Of a stretch of 64,000 nucleotides of DNA, positions 28,353-37,887 are shown in pieces (position 1 is the stretch's first letter; each line of letters starts with the position of its first letter). The position numbers and the translations under genes are program-made. The notes below the pieces were generated by a model. That model was not told the origin of the DNA. It made no database searches and was given only the letters and a program-made list of their open reading frames with translations. This DNA comes from Sandaracinobacteroides sp039808025 (lineage in GTDB: Bacteria; Pseudomonadota; Alphaproteobacteria; Sphingomonadales; Sphingomonadaceae), in the NCBI GenBank assembly GCA_039808025.1, contig JBDHSK010000003.1, positions 1 to 64,000 on the forward strand. The letters run 5' to 3'.

Positions 28353-28970
28353 ATGTTCACCGGCATCATCACCGACATCGGCCATATCGTATCGTCCACC
28401 CACGCCGCTGGCGCCGACCGCCAGCTGTGGATCGCGGCCACGCAACCGCTCAATGATGTGCAGATCGGCGCGTCGATCGCCTGTTCGGGCGTCTGCCTGA
28501 CGGTGGTGGCGCTCGATGACCGGCGCTTTGCCGTCGATGTATCGGAGGAAACCCTCAGCCGCACGGCGCCGGGCATGTGGGCACAAGGGGCGGCACTCAA
28601 CCTCGAGCGGTCGCTGCGGGTAGGCGACGAGCTGGGTGGCCATATCGTTACCGGCCATGTCGATGGCGTGGGACGGATCATTGCCATCAACCCGGCGGCC
28701 GGGTCGCTGGGGGTGACCATCGAAGCCCCGGCCACCCTTGCCGGAGCGATTGCCGCCAAGGGGTCGATCACCGTCGATGGGGTGTCGCTGACCGTCAATG
28801 CCGTGACCGACCAGCCGGATGCCACGGCGCATTTCAGTCTGAACATCATTCCCCACACCGCTGCCGTCACCACGCTCGGGCAGGCGAAGGCTGGCGATTG
28901 CGTGAACCTCGAGATCGATATTCTGGCCCGTTATCTGGCCCGCATGCAGCGCTTTCACATTCCAGTGTGA
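28353..28970 (+). CDS. ribE: Riboflavin synthase, alpha chain
   Basis: 205 residues. Last step of riboflavin synthesis: dismutation of two dimethylribityllumazines. Two repeated lumazine-binding halves: MFTGIITDIGHI...ACSGVCLTVVAL and LGGHIVTGHVDGVGRI...VDGVSLTVNAV. No FMN riboswitch is seen in the 85 bases upstream. Confidence 0.95.
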   Translation: MFTGIITDIGHIVSSTHAAGADRQLWIAATQPLNDVQIGASIACSGVCLTVVALDDRRFAVDVSEETLSRTAPGMWAQGAALNLERSLRVGDELGGHIVTGHVDGVGRIIAINPAAGSLGVTIEAPATLAGAIAAKGSITVDGVSLTVNAVTDQPDATAHFSLNIIPHTAAVTTLGQAKAGDCVNLEIDILARYLARMQRFHIPV

Positions 28971-28972
28971 TT

Positions 28973-29002
28973 TTGACAGTTGCAAATCACATTATGATGT
29001 GA
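28973..29002 (+). promoter_or_regulatory. Promoter with overlapping palindrome before ribB
   Basis: TTGACA at 28973-28978 and TATGAT at 28993-28998 (spacer only 14 bases). A perfect inverted repeat TCACAT-TATG-ATGTGA (28987-29002) covers the -10. The start codon follows 12 bases later with no clear ribosome site. It is a candidate operator, possibly for the helix-turn-helix fused to RibB itself. Confidence 0.5.
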
Positions 29003-29014
29003 AATGGCGACGCC

Positions 29015-30298
29015 ATGGCACAGCACCTACTTGAGCGAATCCGCAACCGCATGGAACAGGCGGGGTTGTCGAAATCGGGGCTGGCAAAGGCCGCCGGCCT
29101 GCACCCCAATTCCCTTCGCGCCATGGACTCTGAAGACTGGAACCCCACGGCCGATACCCTGTCGCGGCTGGAATCCTGGCTGGTGAGCGGAGGCGACAAC
29201 GTGCTGGTGAGCACCGAGGAGATCATCAACGAGGCCAGGAACGGCCGGATGTTCATTCTGGTCGATGACGAAGACCGCGAGAATGAAGGCGACCTGATCA
29301 TTCCCGGCCAGATGGCAACGCCCGATGCCATCAATTTCATGGCCCGCTATGGTCGCGGCCTGATCTGCCTGGCGCTGACGCGCGAGCGGGTGGAGCATCT
29401 GGGCCTGCCGCTGATGAGCCGTCACAACCGCACCCGCCACGAAACCGCCTTCACCGTCTCGATCGAGGCGCGCGAGGGTGTGACCACCGGCATCTCGGCC
29501 GGCGACCGGGCGCGGACCATTTCGGTGGCTATCGATTCCGCGCAGTCGGCTGATGCCATCATCACGCCGGGCCATGTGTTTCCGCTGGTGGCGCGCGATG
29601 GCGGGGTGCTGGTGCGCGCCGGCCATACCGAGGCCGCCGTCGACGTGTCGCGGCTGGCCGGGCTGAACCCCTCGGGGGTCATCTGCGAGGTGATGAACGA
29701 AGACGGCACCATGGCCCGGCTCGACGATCTCATCCCGTTTGCCCGCCGTCACGGGCTCAAGATCGGAACCATCCGCGACCTGATCGCTTACCGGATGCGT
29801 CACGATCATCTGGTGCGCAAGACGGCCGAAGTCGAGATCGAGAGCGAACATGGCGGCCGCTGGCGGGCCATGACCTATGTGAATACCGCAGCCCACGGCG
29901 AGCATATCGTGCTGCAGAAGGGCCGCATCACGCCGGGCAAGCCGACGATGGTGCGCGTGCATGTGCTGTCGATCTTCCCGGATCTGATGCGAGAGGCAGG
30001 CGGGCGGTCTGACCTGGTGCCGCGCGCCATGGACACGATTGCCGCCGCCGGTGACGGCGTGCTGATCCTGATTGGCGACACTGGGCCGAACGCCATGACG
30101 CGGCAGATGGAGGCCCGGGGGCAGGGGGCAGCCTACCATGTGCGCGACTACGGGATCGGCGCCCAGATTCTCGTCGACCTCGGGGTTACCGACATGATCC
30201 TGCTGTCCGGGTCGCACCGGTCGTATGTGGGGCTGGAAGGCTATGGGCTGCGGGTGGTCGAGGAACGGCCGCTGGTGGAAACCGGAGAGGGGGAATAA
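29015..30298 (+). CDS. ribB: HTH - 3,4-dihydroxybutanone-4-phosphate synthase - degenerate GTP cyclohydrolase II fusion
   Basis: 427 residues in three parts. Residues about 1-60 form an XRE-like helix-turn-helix (SKSGLAKAAGLHPNSLRAMD). Residues about 68-265 are RibB with the catalytic loop DDEDRENEGDL, GHVFPLVARDGGVLVRAGHTEA and CEVMNEDG; this makes dihydroxybutanone phosphate from ribulose 5-phosphate for riboflavin. Residues about 275-427 resemble GTP cyclohydrolase II (RVHVLSIFPDL..., IGAQILVDLGVTDMILL) but contain none of the three zinc cysteines, so ring-opening activity is not expected here and GTP cyclohydrolase must be elsewhere. Such RibB-with-dead-RibA forms are known in alphaproteobacteria (RibBX type). 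Overlaps ribH by one base. Confidence 0.9.
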   Translation: MAQHLLERIRNRMEQAGLSKSGLAKAAGLHPNSLRAMDSEDWNPTADTLSRLESWLVSGGDNVLVSTEEIINEARNGRMFILVDDEDRENEGDLIIPGQMATPDAINFMARYGRGLICLALTRERVEHLGLPLMSRHNRTRHETAFTVSIEAREGVTTGISAGDRARTISVAIDSAQSADAIITPGHVFPLVARDGGVLVRAGHTEAAVDVSRLAGLNPSGVICEVMNEDGTMARLDDLIPFARRHGLKIGTIRDLIAYRMRHDHLVRKTAEVEIESEHGGRWRAMTYVNTAAHGEHIVLQKGRITPGKPTMVRVHVLSIFPDLMREAGGRSDLVPRAMDTIAAAGDGVLILIGDTGPNAMTRQMEARGQGAAYHVRDYGIGAQILVDLGVTDMILLSGSHRSYVGLEGYGLRVVEERPLVETGEGE

Positions 30299-30720
30299 TG
30301 GCGCGCATACTGATCGTCGGGGCCGGGTTCTATCGCCATATCCACCAGCTGCAGCTGGCGGGCGCCATTGCCGCCATCGAGGCGGCCGGCCACAGCCATG
30401 AGCTGGTCGAGGTGCCGGGCGCACTCGAGATTCCCGCCGCCATTTCGCTGGCTGCCGATACCGGGCGCTTTGAGGCGTTCGTCGCCATCGGCTGCGTGAT
30501 CCGTGGAGAGACCTATCATTTCGAAATCGTCGCCAATGAAAGCGCGCGGGCGCTGATGGCGTTGACCCTCGACGGGCTGGCGATCGGCAACGGCATTCTG
30601 ACGGTTGAAAACGAGGCGCAGGCGCTGGAACGCGCTGACCCGGCGCGCAAGAACAAGGCCGGAGAGGCGGTGTCGGCGGCGCTGGCACTGATGGCCCTGC
30701 AGGACCAGTTCAACCGCTGA
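30298..30720 (+). CDS. ribH: 6,7-dimethyl-8-ribityllumazine synthase
   Basis: 140 residues. Joins the RibB product with the ribityl pyrimidine. VEVPGALEIPAAISLA, AIGCVIRGETYHFEIVANESARALM and GNGILTVENEAQALERA are the family marks. The start ATG overlaps the ribB TAA, so RibB and RibH are translationally coupled. Confidence 0.95.
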   Translation: MARILIVGAGFYRHIHQLQLAGAIAAIEAAGHSHELVEVPGALEIPAAISLAADTGRFEAFVAIGCVIRGETYHFEIVANESARALMALTLDGLAIGNGILTVENEAQALERADPARKNKAGEAVSAALALMALQDQFNR

Positions 30721-30777
30721 TGCCGCAGGCGGCGCATGGCCGCGAACACGCCGCAAAGGGCGACCTGCCCCATGCTC

Positions 30778-30794
30778 TAACCTGCGGTTATAGC
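30778..30794 (+). promoter_or_regulatory. Inverted repeat shared with the dgcN promoter, site A
   Basis: TAACC-TGC-GGTTA (30778-30790) runs into TATAGC. The same block AACC-NNN-GGTTATAGC occurs in the dgcN direction at 39946-39961 (with GCA as the central triplet). T-N11-A with inner symmetry fits a LysR-type site. It ends about 80 bases before the receptor start, as site B does before dgcN. Confidence 0.55.
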
Positions 30795-30874
30795 CTTTGC
30801 TCATCCTTTGGCTGGCGCCGGCGTGGCGGGAAGTGAGACCCTGCAAGCGTTCAGGGAAGCTTCCGAGGGATGAA

Positions 30875-33595
30875 ATGACGGGGAATCGGAACAGTCTGGG
30901 TGGCATCAGCCGCCAGTCAATGGCGCAGGTACTGGCGCTGGCGGCCCTTCCACTGGTGGCAGCACCGGCTTTTGCCCAGATGGCGGCGGCTGATGTGGCG
31001 GCGGATGACATCATCGTCACTGGTTCGCGTATCGATGTCGGCGGGTTCGAATCGCCTACGCCCACCACGGTGGTCGACGCTGTCGACCTGAGAATCGGCA
31101 GCCGGCCCGGCATTGCCCAGGCGCTGAACGACATGCCGCAGTTCCGCGCCACAACCACCCCGCAGACCACCAACGCCAACACCAATTCCGGCTCGACCGC
31201 CGCCGACCTGCGCGGCCTTGGCTCCATCCGTACCCTGACGCTTCTGAACGGCCGGCGATCGATCGGCACCAACGACCTGAATTTCATTCCCATGCCGCTG
31301 GTGAAGCGGGTGGAAGTGGTGACAGGCGGTGCGGCTGCAGCCTATGGTTCGGGGGCGGTGGCCGGGGTGGTCAACATCCTGCTCGACAGGGAACTGAGCG
31401 GCGTTCGTGTCGAGGGGCAGGCGGGGATCGCCAGTCGTGGCGACGCCGCCCGCTATGGTATCGATGCCAGCTATGGCACCACGTTCGCCGATGGCCGCGC
31501 CCATTTCATGATCGGCGGATCCTATGCCCGCGAGGAGGGGGCGCGCGATCGCTTCAGCCGCCGTAATGTCGGAAGCACGCAGCTGTTCCAGAACCCGGCC
31601 TATTCCCCCGGCAATGGCGAGGCGCGGTTCATCCTGGAACGCGATGTCAATTTCGCTGACGCGAGCGAGGGCGGCCTGATTGTGAACGGGGTGCTGGCCG
31701 GCCAGACCTTCAACCCCGATGGCAGCCTGCGGCCATTCCAGTATGGCAGCCCGCGCAACGCCACCTTGATGGTGGGCGGCGAAGGCATGTCGACGGCTGG
31801 CGAGCGCACCATGAGCGCCCCTTACGAACGCTATAACGGCTATGCCCGCCTGTCGTACGAGCTGGGCGATTCGGCGACGCTGTGGGTTGACGGGTTGTAC
31901 AGCCGGATCGCCGCCAGCTATCTTTTCTATTCGGAAGTGGCGCGCGGCAATATCACCATTTCGCATGACAACGCCTTTCTGCGTCCCGAGATCCGTCAGC
32001 AACTGCTGGATGCCGGGCAGACCAGCTTCAAGATGGGTCGGTTCTTTACCGATTATGGTCAGCGCATTTTCACCTACAAGCGCCAGACCTGGGAAACCGG
32101 GGCGGGGATTGACGGGGAATTTGCCGATGGCCGCTGGAAATACGGCCTGTTCTTCAGCCATGGCGAGTTCCGGGACAATCGCGCCTATGACAACCAGCGG
32201 GTGACGGCCAACCTCGCCAAGGCGCTGGATGCCGTGTTCGATGCCAATGGCAACATCGTCTGCCGGGTGGCGCTGACCGACCCGACGACGGCGTGCCGGC
32301 CGCTAAACATCTTCGGGTCGGGGCAGGCCTCGCCCGAGGCAGTGAAATATGCTTTTGCCAGTGCCTATGGCGGCACCAACACCACGCTCGACAGTGGCGG
32401 GGTGAGCCTGCGCGGGGAACCCTTCTCTTTGTGGGCGGGGCCGTTGGCCATGGCGATTGGCGCCGAGGCCCGGCGCGAGGGGATTTCCTCGCTGGCGATC
32501 GACCCGATCTCGCGGGAAAAGGGGTTCACGCAGCTGAACTTTGCACCGCTTGATGGCCATTTCAATGTCAAGGAGGCCTTCGCCGAGGTTTCGCTGCCGC
32601 TGCTCGATGTTGCCGGCGCGGCGGAAGTGGCAGTGAACGGCGCGGCGCGCTATTCCGATTACAGCAACACCGGCGGCATCTGGTCGTGGAAGCTGGGGGG
32701 CACTGCCCGGCTGTTCGACCAGCTGATGCTCCGGGTCACCCGCTCGCGTGATATCCGCTCGCCCGCGCTTTCCGAGTTGTTCACCACCCGCACCACCACC
32801 TTCTCGACCGTGGCCGACCCGGTGACCGGAACCACCGCCTCGGTGGTGCGCTATGGTGGCGGCAACGAGAATCTCGATCCGGAGATCGCCCAGACACTGA
32901 CGGTGGGGGCCACCTGGTCGCCACAGTTCGCAACCGGGCTGCAACTGTCGGTTGATTATTACAAGATCGATATCGACGGTATCATCGTCACGCCCACCGC
33001 TCAGGACATCGTGACCCGCTGCTTCATGGGCATGACGACGATGTGCGGGCAGATCGAGCGCAACGAAGCCGGGCAGATCACCACCATCTATGCCACCTTC
33101 GTGAACTATGCGCAGCTGAGGACCGATGGCGTGGATTTCGAAGCCCGCTACCAGTTCCCGTTGGCGAGCCTGTTCAGCGGCGCCGACGGGTCGCTGCGGC
33201 TGCGGGCGATCGGCACCTACACGGGCACCCGGGTGTCTGATGACGGCCTCACCGCCATTGAAACCGTGGGCACCGTGGGGGACGGCGCCTCAGGCGTGCC
33301 GCGCTGGCGGGTCAATGGCCTGATTTCCTATGAAAGCAGTGGCGGCAGCAGCTTCGACCTGCGGGTGCGGCATGTATCTGGCGGGGTCTACAATGCCGAG
33401 GTCGATATTGCCAACAACGCCATTTCCGCCAAGACCTATGTCGATATCGGAGCGCATGTGAAGACGGGGGCCTATACCTTCCATGCCGGCATCGTGAACC
33501 TGTTCGATGTCGACCCGCCGCTCACCACCAGCGGCCAGGTTCATTACGACCAGCTGGGGCGTTATTTCTCGGTTGGGGCATCCCTGCGGTTCTGA
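30875..33595 (+). CDS. TonB-dependent receptor
   Basis: 906 residues. Outer-membrane receptor of the large sphingomonad type: signal peptide to about residue 40 (PAFAQM), a TonB-box-like DDIIVTGSRI, a plug with LRGLGSIRTLTLLNGRRSIG and VEVVTGGAAAAYGSGAVAGVVNILLD, and a barrel ending FSVGASLRF. GAGGGA at 30865-30870 fixes the start at 30875; the longer reading frame is not used. The substrate is not readable from sequence, but its promoter element is shared with the D-glutamate gene dgcN, so a D-Glu-containing peptide or murein fragment is a fair guess. Confidence 0.9.
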   Translation: MTGNRNSLGGISRQSMAQVLALAALPLVAAPAFAQMAAADVAADDIIVTGSRIDVGGFESPTPTTVVDAVDLRIGSRPGIAQALNDMPQFRATTTPQTTNANTNSGSTAADLRGLGSIRTLTLLNGRRSIGTNDLNFIPMPLVKRVEVVTGGAAAAYGSGAVAGVVNILLDRELSGVRVEGQAGIASRGDAARYGIDASYGTTFADGRAHFMIGGSYAREEGARDRFSRRNVGSTQLFQNPAYSPGNGEARFILERDVNFADASEGGLIVNGVLAGQTFNPDGSLRPFQYGSPRNATLMVGGEGMSTAGERTMSAPYERYNGYARLSYELGDSATLWVDGLYSRIAASYLFYSEVARGNITISHDNAFLRPEIRQQLLDAGQTSFKMGRFFTDYGQRIFTYKRQTWETGAGIDGEFADGRWKYGLFFSHGEFRDNRAYDNQRVTANLAKALDAVFDANGNIVCRVALTDPTTACRPLNIFGSGQASPEAVKYAFASAYGGTNTTLDSGGVSLRGEPFSLWAGPLAMAIGAEARREGISSLAIDPISREKGFTQLNFAPLDGHFNVKEAFAEVSLPLLDVAGAAEVAVNGAARYSDYSNTGGIWSWKLGGTARLFDQLMLRVTRSRDIRSPALSELFTTRTTTFSTVADPVTGTTASVVRYGGGNENLDPEIAQTLTVGATWSPQFATGLQLSVDYYKIDIDGIIVTPTAQDIVTRCFMGMTTMCGQIERNEAGQITTIYATFVNYAQLRTDGVDFEARYQFPLASLFSGADGSLRLRAIGTYTGTRVSDDGLTAIETVGTVGDGASGVPRWRVNGLISYESSGGSSFDLRVRHVSGGVYNAEVDIANNAISAKTYVDIGAHVKTGAYTFHAGIVNLFDVDPPLTTSGQVHYDQLGRYFSVGASLRF

Positions 33596-33608
33596 TGGCC
33601 TTCGGGCC

Positions 33609-33644
33609 GGCGTGGGCGCCCTTTCCCCCCGTGGCGCCCACGCC
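33609..33644 (+). terminator. Hairpin after TonB receptor
   Basis: GGCGTGGGCGCC (33609-33620) pairs perfectly with GGCGCCCACGCC (33633-33644) around a T/C-rich loop. No T run follows; it lies between convergent genes. Confidence 0.6.
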
Positions 33645-33685
33645 TAGTGGGCGCGGGAAAGACTCTGCCCACGCACATTGGGGGC

Positions 33686-35317
33686 CTAGCGGGCGCCTGT
33701 TGGTGGCACCTGGCGGGTGAACACCACTCCGAATGCGCGATCGTCGTGATAAGTCAGCCCACTGATGGTCCCTGCCGGGGTGCGGACAAAGCGCAGCACC
33801 GTGCCGTTGCCGGCTGCAAAGCCATCCTTGAACAGGGGCGTCAGCGCCTGTGGTGGCAGGCCCGGCCGTGATGACGGGATGACGCGCAGGCCATCACCAT
33901 CTGCCCGCGAGACAATGAGGCAAAAATCATTGTCAACGCCGCAATAGCGCCCCGGATAATCGGCAATGGCCACCGCCGAGGCCGGGGGGACCCGCTGATA
34001 GGTAACCCGTTCCCCGGCGTTCACAATGGCGAGGGCGCCGGTGGGGCTGAACACATAGCGGGTGTCTCCGCGCTGCCAGCTGCCGTTGCCCAGGGGATCC
34101 AGCGGCTTGCCATCGGCCAGCAGTTTACCCGCGTCAGTGGTGATGGTGACAGGCAAACCGGTGAGGCTGCTGAGAAACAGGCCGGGTTGGGGCAGCGGGC
34201 TGGCGGGTGCAGCCGCCCTGACCGGGGAAGGCGGCAGGAAAACCGCAGCGACGGCGCGCCCGCTGTTGACGGGGTCGGCATCTGACGCATTGCACAGCAG
34301 GGCCACCGACAGCCGTTCAGCAGGATAGCGGCCAAGCCAGGCGCGATAGCCGCCCGTCGAGCCCGAGTGGGCGATTTCCTGCCGGCCGTTGTGGCGGCTC
34401 ACCCGCAGACCGGCGGCATATTCCGTTGGACCGCCGCCTGTCAGAACCCCGGTTTCCTGCATGGCAGCAGTGAAGCCGGGGCCAAGGGCGTCGGTATCGA
34501 GGGCCTGGTTCCAGCGCAGCAGATCGGCGGTGGTGGTCAGCAGGCCGCCGTTGCCATAGGCGTCTTCGATCGGCTGATCGATGATGTAGGCGGCGCCTTC
34601 GCGGGCGTATGCAGTGGCGCGGTTGGCCACCAGCCACTGATAGCGCTCACGCCAGCGCGTCGCCGTCATGCCCAGCGGCTTGAAGATACGATGGGCGGTG
34701 AACTCTGCCAGCGACTGCCCCGATACCCGCTGCACGATGATCGCCGTCAGATTGAAGTTGGTGTTCGAGTAGGTGTAGTGGGTGCCCGGCGGATAATTGA
34801 GGCCCTTCTGCCCGGCCACCAGCGCCAGCACATCGGCGTTGGTCATCACCCGGCTGTTGCGCGGCCAGCCGGCCATTGCCGACACCGCCCCCCAGTCGCG
34901 CAGGCCGCTGGTGTGATGGATCATCTGCCCCACCGTTACCGGGGTGCCATAATCGGGCATCTCGGGCAGATGGCGACGGATATCGTCGCTGAGCGACAGC
35001 TTGCCGTCGCGTGCCAGCAGCAGGATGGCGGCGGCGGTGAACTGCTTCGATACCGACCCTGCCTCGTAGATGGTGGCCGGGGTGGCGGGGACAGCATGGT
35101 CTAGGTCGGCCATGCCGTAGGCGCGGCTGAGGATGGTTTGGCCAGCGCTGCTGACAGCAACGGCACACCCCGGGGTCTGACGGCTGGCATAGCGGGCAAA
35201 CAACTGGTCAACGGCCTGCTGGCGGCTGGTTGCGGGTGCAGATGGCGCCGTTGGCGTCAGGGCAGCGGCTGGCAGCGATGGCGATGCCAGAAGGGCGGCG
35301 AGGAGCGCGTGTTTCAT
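33686..35317 (-). CDS. Serine hydrolase, class C beta-lactamase/DD-peptidase family, exported
   Basis: 543 residues. Signal peptide (MKHALLAALLASPSLPAAA), then a beta-lactamase-fold domain with the nucleophile S-x-x-K in AGSVSKQFTA near residue 88, Y-S-N in HYTYSNTNFN near 187, and HSGSTGGYRAWL (H-x-G box). A C-terminal extension of about 190 residues is beta-like. Family members are D-aminopeptidases, DD-peptidases or esterases. The start overlaps the upstream D-aminoacylase stop (ATGA), so a role in processing D-amino-acid peptides is likely (inference). Confidence 0.85.
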   Translation of the reverse strand: MKHALLAALLASPSLPAAALTPTAPSAPATSRQQAVDQLFARYASRQTPGCAVAVSSAGQTILSRAYGMADLDHAVPATPATIYEAGSVSKQFTAAAILLLARDGKLSLSDDIRRHLPEMPDYGTPVTVGQMIHHTSGLRDWGAVSAMAGWPRNSRVMTNADVLALVAGQKGLNYPPGTHYTYSNTNFNLTAIIVQRVSGQSLAEFTAHRIFKPLGMTATRWRERYQWLVANRATAYAREGAAYIIDQPIEDAYGNGGLLTTTADLLRWNQALDTDALGPGFTAAMQETGVLTGGGPTEYAAGLRVSRHNGRQEIAHSGSTGGYRAWLGRYPAERLSVALLCNASDADPVNSGRAVAAVFLPPSPVRAAAPASPLPQPGLFLSSLTGLPVTITTDAGKLLADGKPLDPLGNGSWQRGDTRYVFSPTGALAIVNAGERVTYQRVPPASAVAIADYPGRYCGVDNDFCLIVSRADGDGLRVIPSSRPGLPPQALTPLFKDGFAAGNGTVLRFVRTPAGTISGLTYHDDRAFGVVFTRQVPPTGAR

Positions 35318-36846
35318 CGGGCAACCTTTCCGGTAACGGGCCGGCCGGGGCGGGCTTCGGGCAACAAGCGGCCATTGTCGATCAGCAATTGGCCGCCCAC
35401 CAGCACATGGCGCATTCCGATCGCCGGCGTGGCCGGCCGGGCATAGGTGGCGGCCGCCCCTACGGTTGCCGGGTCGAAGACGATGATGTCGGCATCGGCA
35501 CCAACGCTGATCCGCCCCTTGTGGCGCATGGCGGGGGCCACGGTTTCCAGCAGGCGGGCCGGCAGCAGCGTCGAGCGGCGGATCGCTTCGGGAAGGCTCA
35601 GCAACTTACGCTCGCGCACATAGTTGCCCAGCACCTTGGTGAATGTGGAGGCGGTGCGGGGGTGGCCGGCGGCGGTGGCTGGCAGCGGCCAGCGCGCGGC
35701 TACAAGGTCTTTGCCGTTCACCATGTAATTGACGGCATCGCTTGCGATGATGCCGTCTTTCAGAAGCACTGCCTGTTCGATCAGCTGGCGATCTTCGGGC
35801 ACTGCCTCGTTCAGATAGTGGACGATGATGCGGGTGTTCGGGTTCAGGCGTTGCAGTTCGGCCAGCCGTTCGTTGGTGGCGGGCCGCTCGCCGGTTGCCA
35901 CCACTTCGATGTTTGACGATGTGATGCCCAGCAGCGGCAGGTTGGCTGGCTGGAGGAACGGCGCATTGATGGCGGTTGAGCCCGCCCCCCACGGATAGGC
36001 CTCGCTGGTGACCGGAATGCCATAGGATTGTGCCTTGGCGATCATGGTGGTCAGCCGGGGGATGTCGCGCAGGCCGGAACTGTTGATATGGCAGATGTGC
36101 ATGCGGGCGCCGGTGGTGGCGGCAGTGGCGATCACCTCGCCGAAGGCTTCAAGGGCGCTTCCCGGGTCACGGCTGTTCTTGGTGCGCACATGGGTGAACA
36201 CCGGCACCTGGCGGCGGGCGGCCAGCGCGGCCACCTCCCAGTATTCGGTACGGTTGGTTCTGGTCCAGTAGCCGACCGGGTTGCCAACCCCCAGCCCCCC
36301 TTCATCGAGGCCCTGGCCCACTTTGCTGACGATGGCGGCGATCTCAGCTTCGCTGGCCAGATCCTGGGCGCGGCCTTTCAACAGTTCGCGGCGGATGCCC
36401 CCCCACGAGACCGAATAGCCATAGTTGATGGGCCGGCCCTCGGCGGCAGCGGCCTGATAGGTGGCCGCCAGCGGCCATGCCCCGGTTTCCAGTTCGAGCG
36501 CGGTGGTGACGCCATCGAACGCCTGAATCCAGCCGCCGGGGATCGACTGGGCGTGCGAATGGATGTCGATGAAACCGGGGGCAACCACCAGCCCGCGGGC
36601 GTCGATATGCCGGCGGCCCGACAGCGGCGTGTCCGAGACAGCGGCAACCCGGCCATCCCTGATTCCGACGCTGCGCACCGCATCGAGGCCGCTTTCCGGG
36701 TCGATCACCCGCCCGCCGTCGATCACCAGATCATAGCTGGCAGCCCTGCTTCCAACGGCCGCCGGTGCCGCCGCTGCCAGCCCGGCCAGCAGCAGTGCCG
36801 CCGTTGCGGGGTATCTGAGGAGGCGCCTCTCAGCTGCTGCTCTCAT
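35314..36846 (-). CDS. D-aminoacylase-type amidohydrolase, exported
   Basis: 510 residues. Signal peptide, then an amidohydrolase barrel: YDLVIDGGRVIDPESGLDAV, metal ligands in GFIDIHSHAQS, HVRTKNSRDPG and HICHINSSGL, and DGIIASDAVNYMVNGK with the catalytic Asp. This matches N-acyl-D-amino-acid deacylases, which free D-amino acids from acylated forms. It follows the LysR gene by 90 bases and overlaps the serine hydrolase by 4 bases. An imidazolonepropionase-like or dihydroorotase-like role is less likely. Confidence 0.85.
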   Translation of the reverse strand: MRAAAERRLLRYPATAALLLAGLAAAAPAAVGSRAASYDLVIDGGRVIDPESGLDAVRSVGIRDGRVAAVSDTPLSGRRHIDARGLVVAPGFIDIHSHAQSIPGGWIQAFDGVTTALELETGAWPLAATYQAAAAEGRPINYGYSVSWGGIRRELLKGRAQDLASEAEIAAIVSKVGQGLDEGGLGVGNPVGYWTRTNRTEYWEVAALAARRQVPVFTHVRTKNSRDPGSALEAFGEVIATAATTGARMHICHINSSGLRDIPRLTTMIAKAQSYGIPVTSEAYPWGAGSTAINAPFLQPANLPLLGITSSNIEVVATGERPATNERLAELQRLNPNTRIIVHYLNEAVPEDRQLIEQAVLLKDGIIASDAVNYMVNGKDLVAARWPLPATAAGHPRTASTFTKVLGNYVRERKLLSLPEAIRRSTLLPARLLETVAPAMRHKGRISVGADADIIVFDPATVGAAATYARPATPAIGMRHVLVGGQLLIDNGRLLPEARPGRPVTGKVAR

Positions 36847-36936
36847 GGTTCGAGTCTTTCCGCCCTCTGCTGGTTGTCAGTTGTGGTTACCCTAGGCCAG
36901 CCGTCGGTCTGATGGTCAGTGCAAATCGCGCGCCTG

Positions 36937-37836
36937 TCATAACGTCAGGTTATGGGCGGGCGACAGGGCGCGGCGCACGTCGTCGAGGAACTGGCGGGAG
37001 ATGGTGGAGAGCGGATGGTCTTCGAGGTGCGAGGCGACGACATCGAAGCGCAGGGGTTCGTCGAGCGGGCGCAGATCGAGCTCGGGGGTGAGGCACGAAC
37101 GGGCGGTGAATTCATCCATTACCGCAATACCCAGGCCTTCGGCCACCAGCGCTGCTGCCACGAAATAGGTCTTGGCGGCAATGCGCGCGGTATCGGCACG
37201 TTCGGCCGCCACCCGTCGTGCCAGCAGGCCGCCGATGGTGCCATCGTTGATGAGCTGGATCATGCGGAAGCGGTTCAGGGCCTCGATCGCCATGCGCTCG
37301 GGCGGGTCGGGGAAATCGCAGCGGCGGAACAGGATGACCAGCTCTCCCGAGCCTAACGTCAGGTTGGAGAGGCGGGGGTGGCGGGCGGCGTCATAGCCGA
37401 TGGTGAGATCGGCGGTGCGGCCGTGCAAGGTATCGGCCAGTTCCTCGGTGTGGCAGGTGCGCACCTCGACCGACAGGTGGGGAAAGCGGGTGGCAAAGCG
37501 CGCCACCGCCCGGGGAATGACGCGCAGACCAAGCGAATGGATGGTGGCGATGCGGATGCGGCCATGGTCGGCGCGGCGCAGACTGGCGGCCGCTTCCAGC
37601 AGGGTAGCCATGCGTTCCTGCACGGCGGCCGCCTCCTTGAACAACAGATGGGCTTCGTCGGTGGCGATCAGCCGCCCCTTCACCACCTTGAACAGCGGCA
37701 GCCCCAGTTGCGATTCGGCGTGGCGCAGCACCTTGCTGACCGAGGGTTGCGAAACCCCCAGAAGCCGGGCGCCGCCGCTGAGCGAGCCGGTCTGGTAGAC
37801 GGCGTGGAAAACCTCGATGTGACGAAGGCTGATCAC
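36937..37836 (-). CDS. LysR family regulator, probable regulator of the D-Glu genes
   Basis: 299 residues. The N-terminal winged HTH (LRHIEVFHAVYQTGSLSGGARLLGVSQPSVSKVLRHAESQLG) is followed by a LysR effector-binding domain. It sits between dgcA (51 bases upstream) and the D-aminoacylase in the same direction. LysR regulators of this kind control D-glutamate genes in other bacteria. The inverted repeats at 30778 and 39946 are candidate targets. Confidence 0.9.
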   Translation of the reverse strand: MISLRHIEVFHAVYQTGSLSGGARLLGVSQPSVSKVLRHAESQLGLPLFKVVKGRLIATDEAHLLFKEAAAVQERMATLLEAAASLRRADHGRIRIATIHSLGLRVIPRAVARFATRFPHLSVEVRTCHTEELADTLHGRTADLTIGYDAARHPRLSNLTLGSGELVILFRRCDFPDPPERMAIEALNRFRMIQLINDGTIGGLLARRVAAERADTARIAAKTYFVAAALVAEGLGIAVMDEFTARSCLTPELDLRPLDEPLRFDVVASHLEDHPLSTISRQFLDDVRRALSPAHNLTL

Positions 37837-37887
37837 GTTGTCAGCGTTTGCGGCAATTCATGGTGCCCGGCAAGCCCGGAGGCCCGT

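Noticed and set aside
29015..30298. Bifunctional RibBA with GTP cyclohydrolase II activity
   Set aside because: None of the zinc-binding cysteines of cyclohydrolase II is present in the C-terminal half.
36939..36953. Inverted repeat ATAAC-GTCAG-GTTAT as a LysR operator
   Set aside because: It is the coding of the last residues NLTL plus stop; a nearly equal stretch at about 37355 encodes NLTLG too, so codons explain it.
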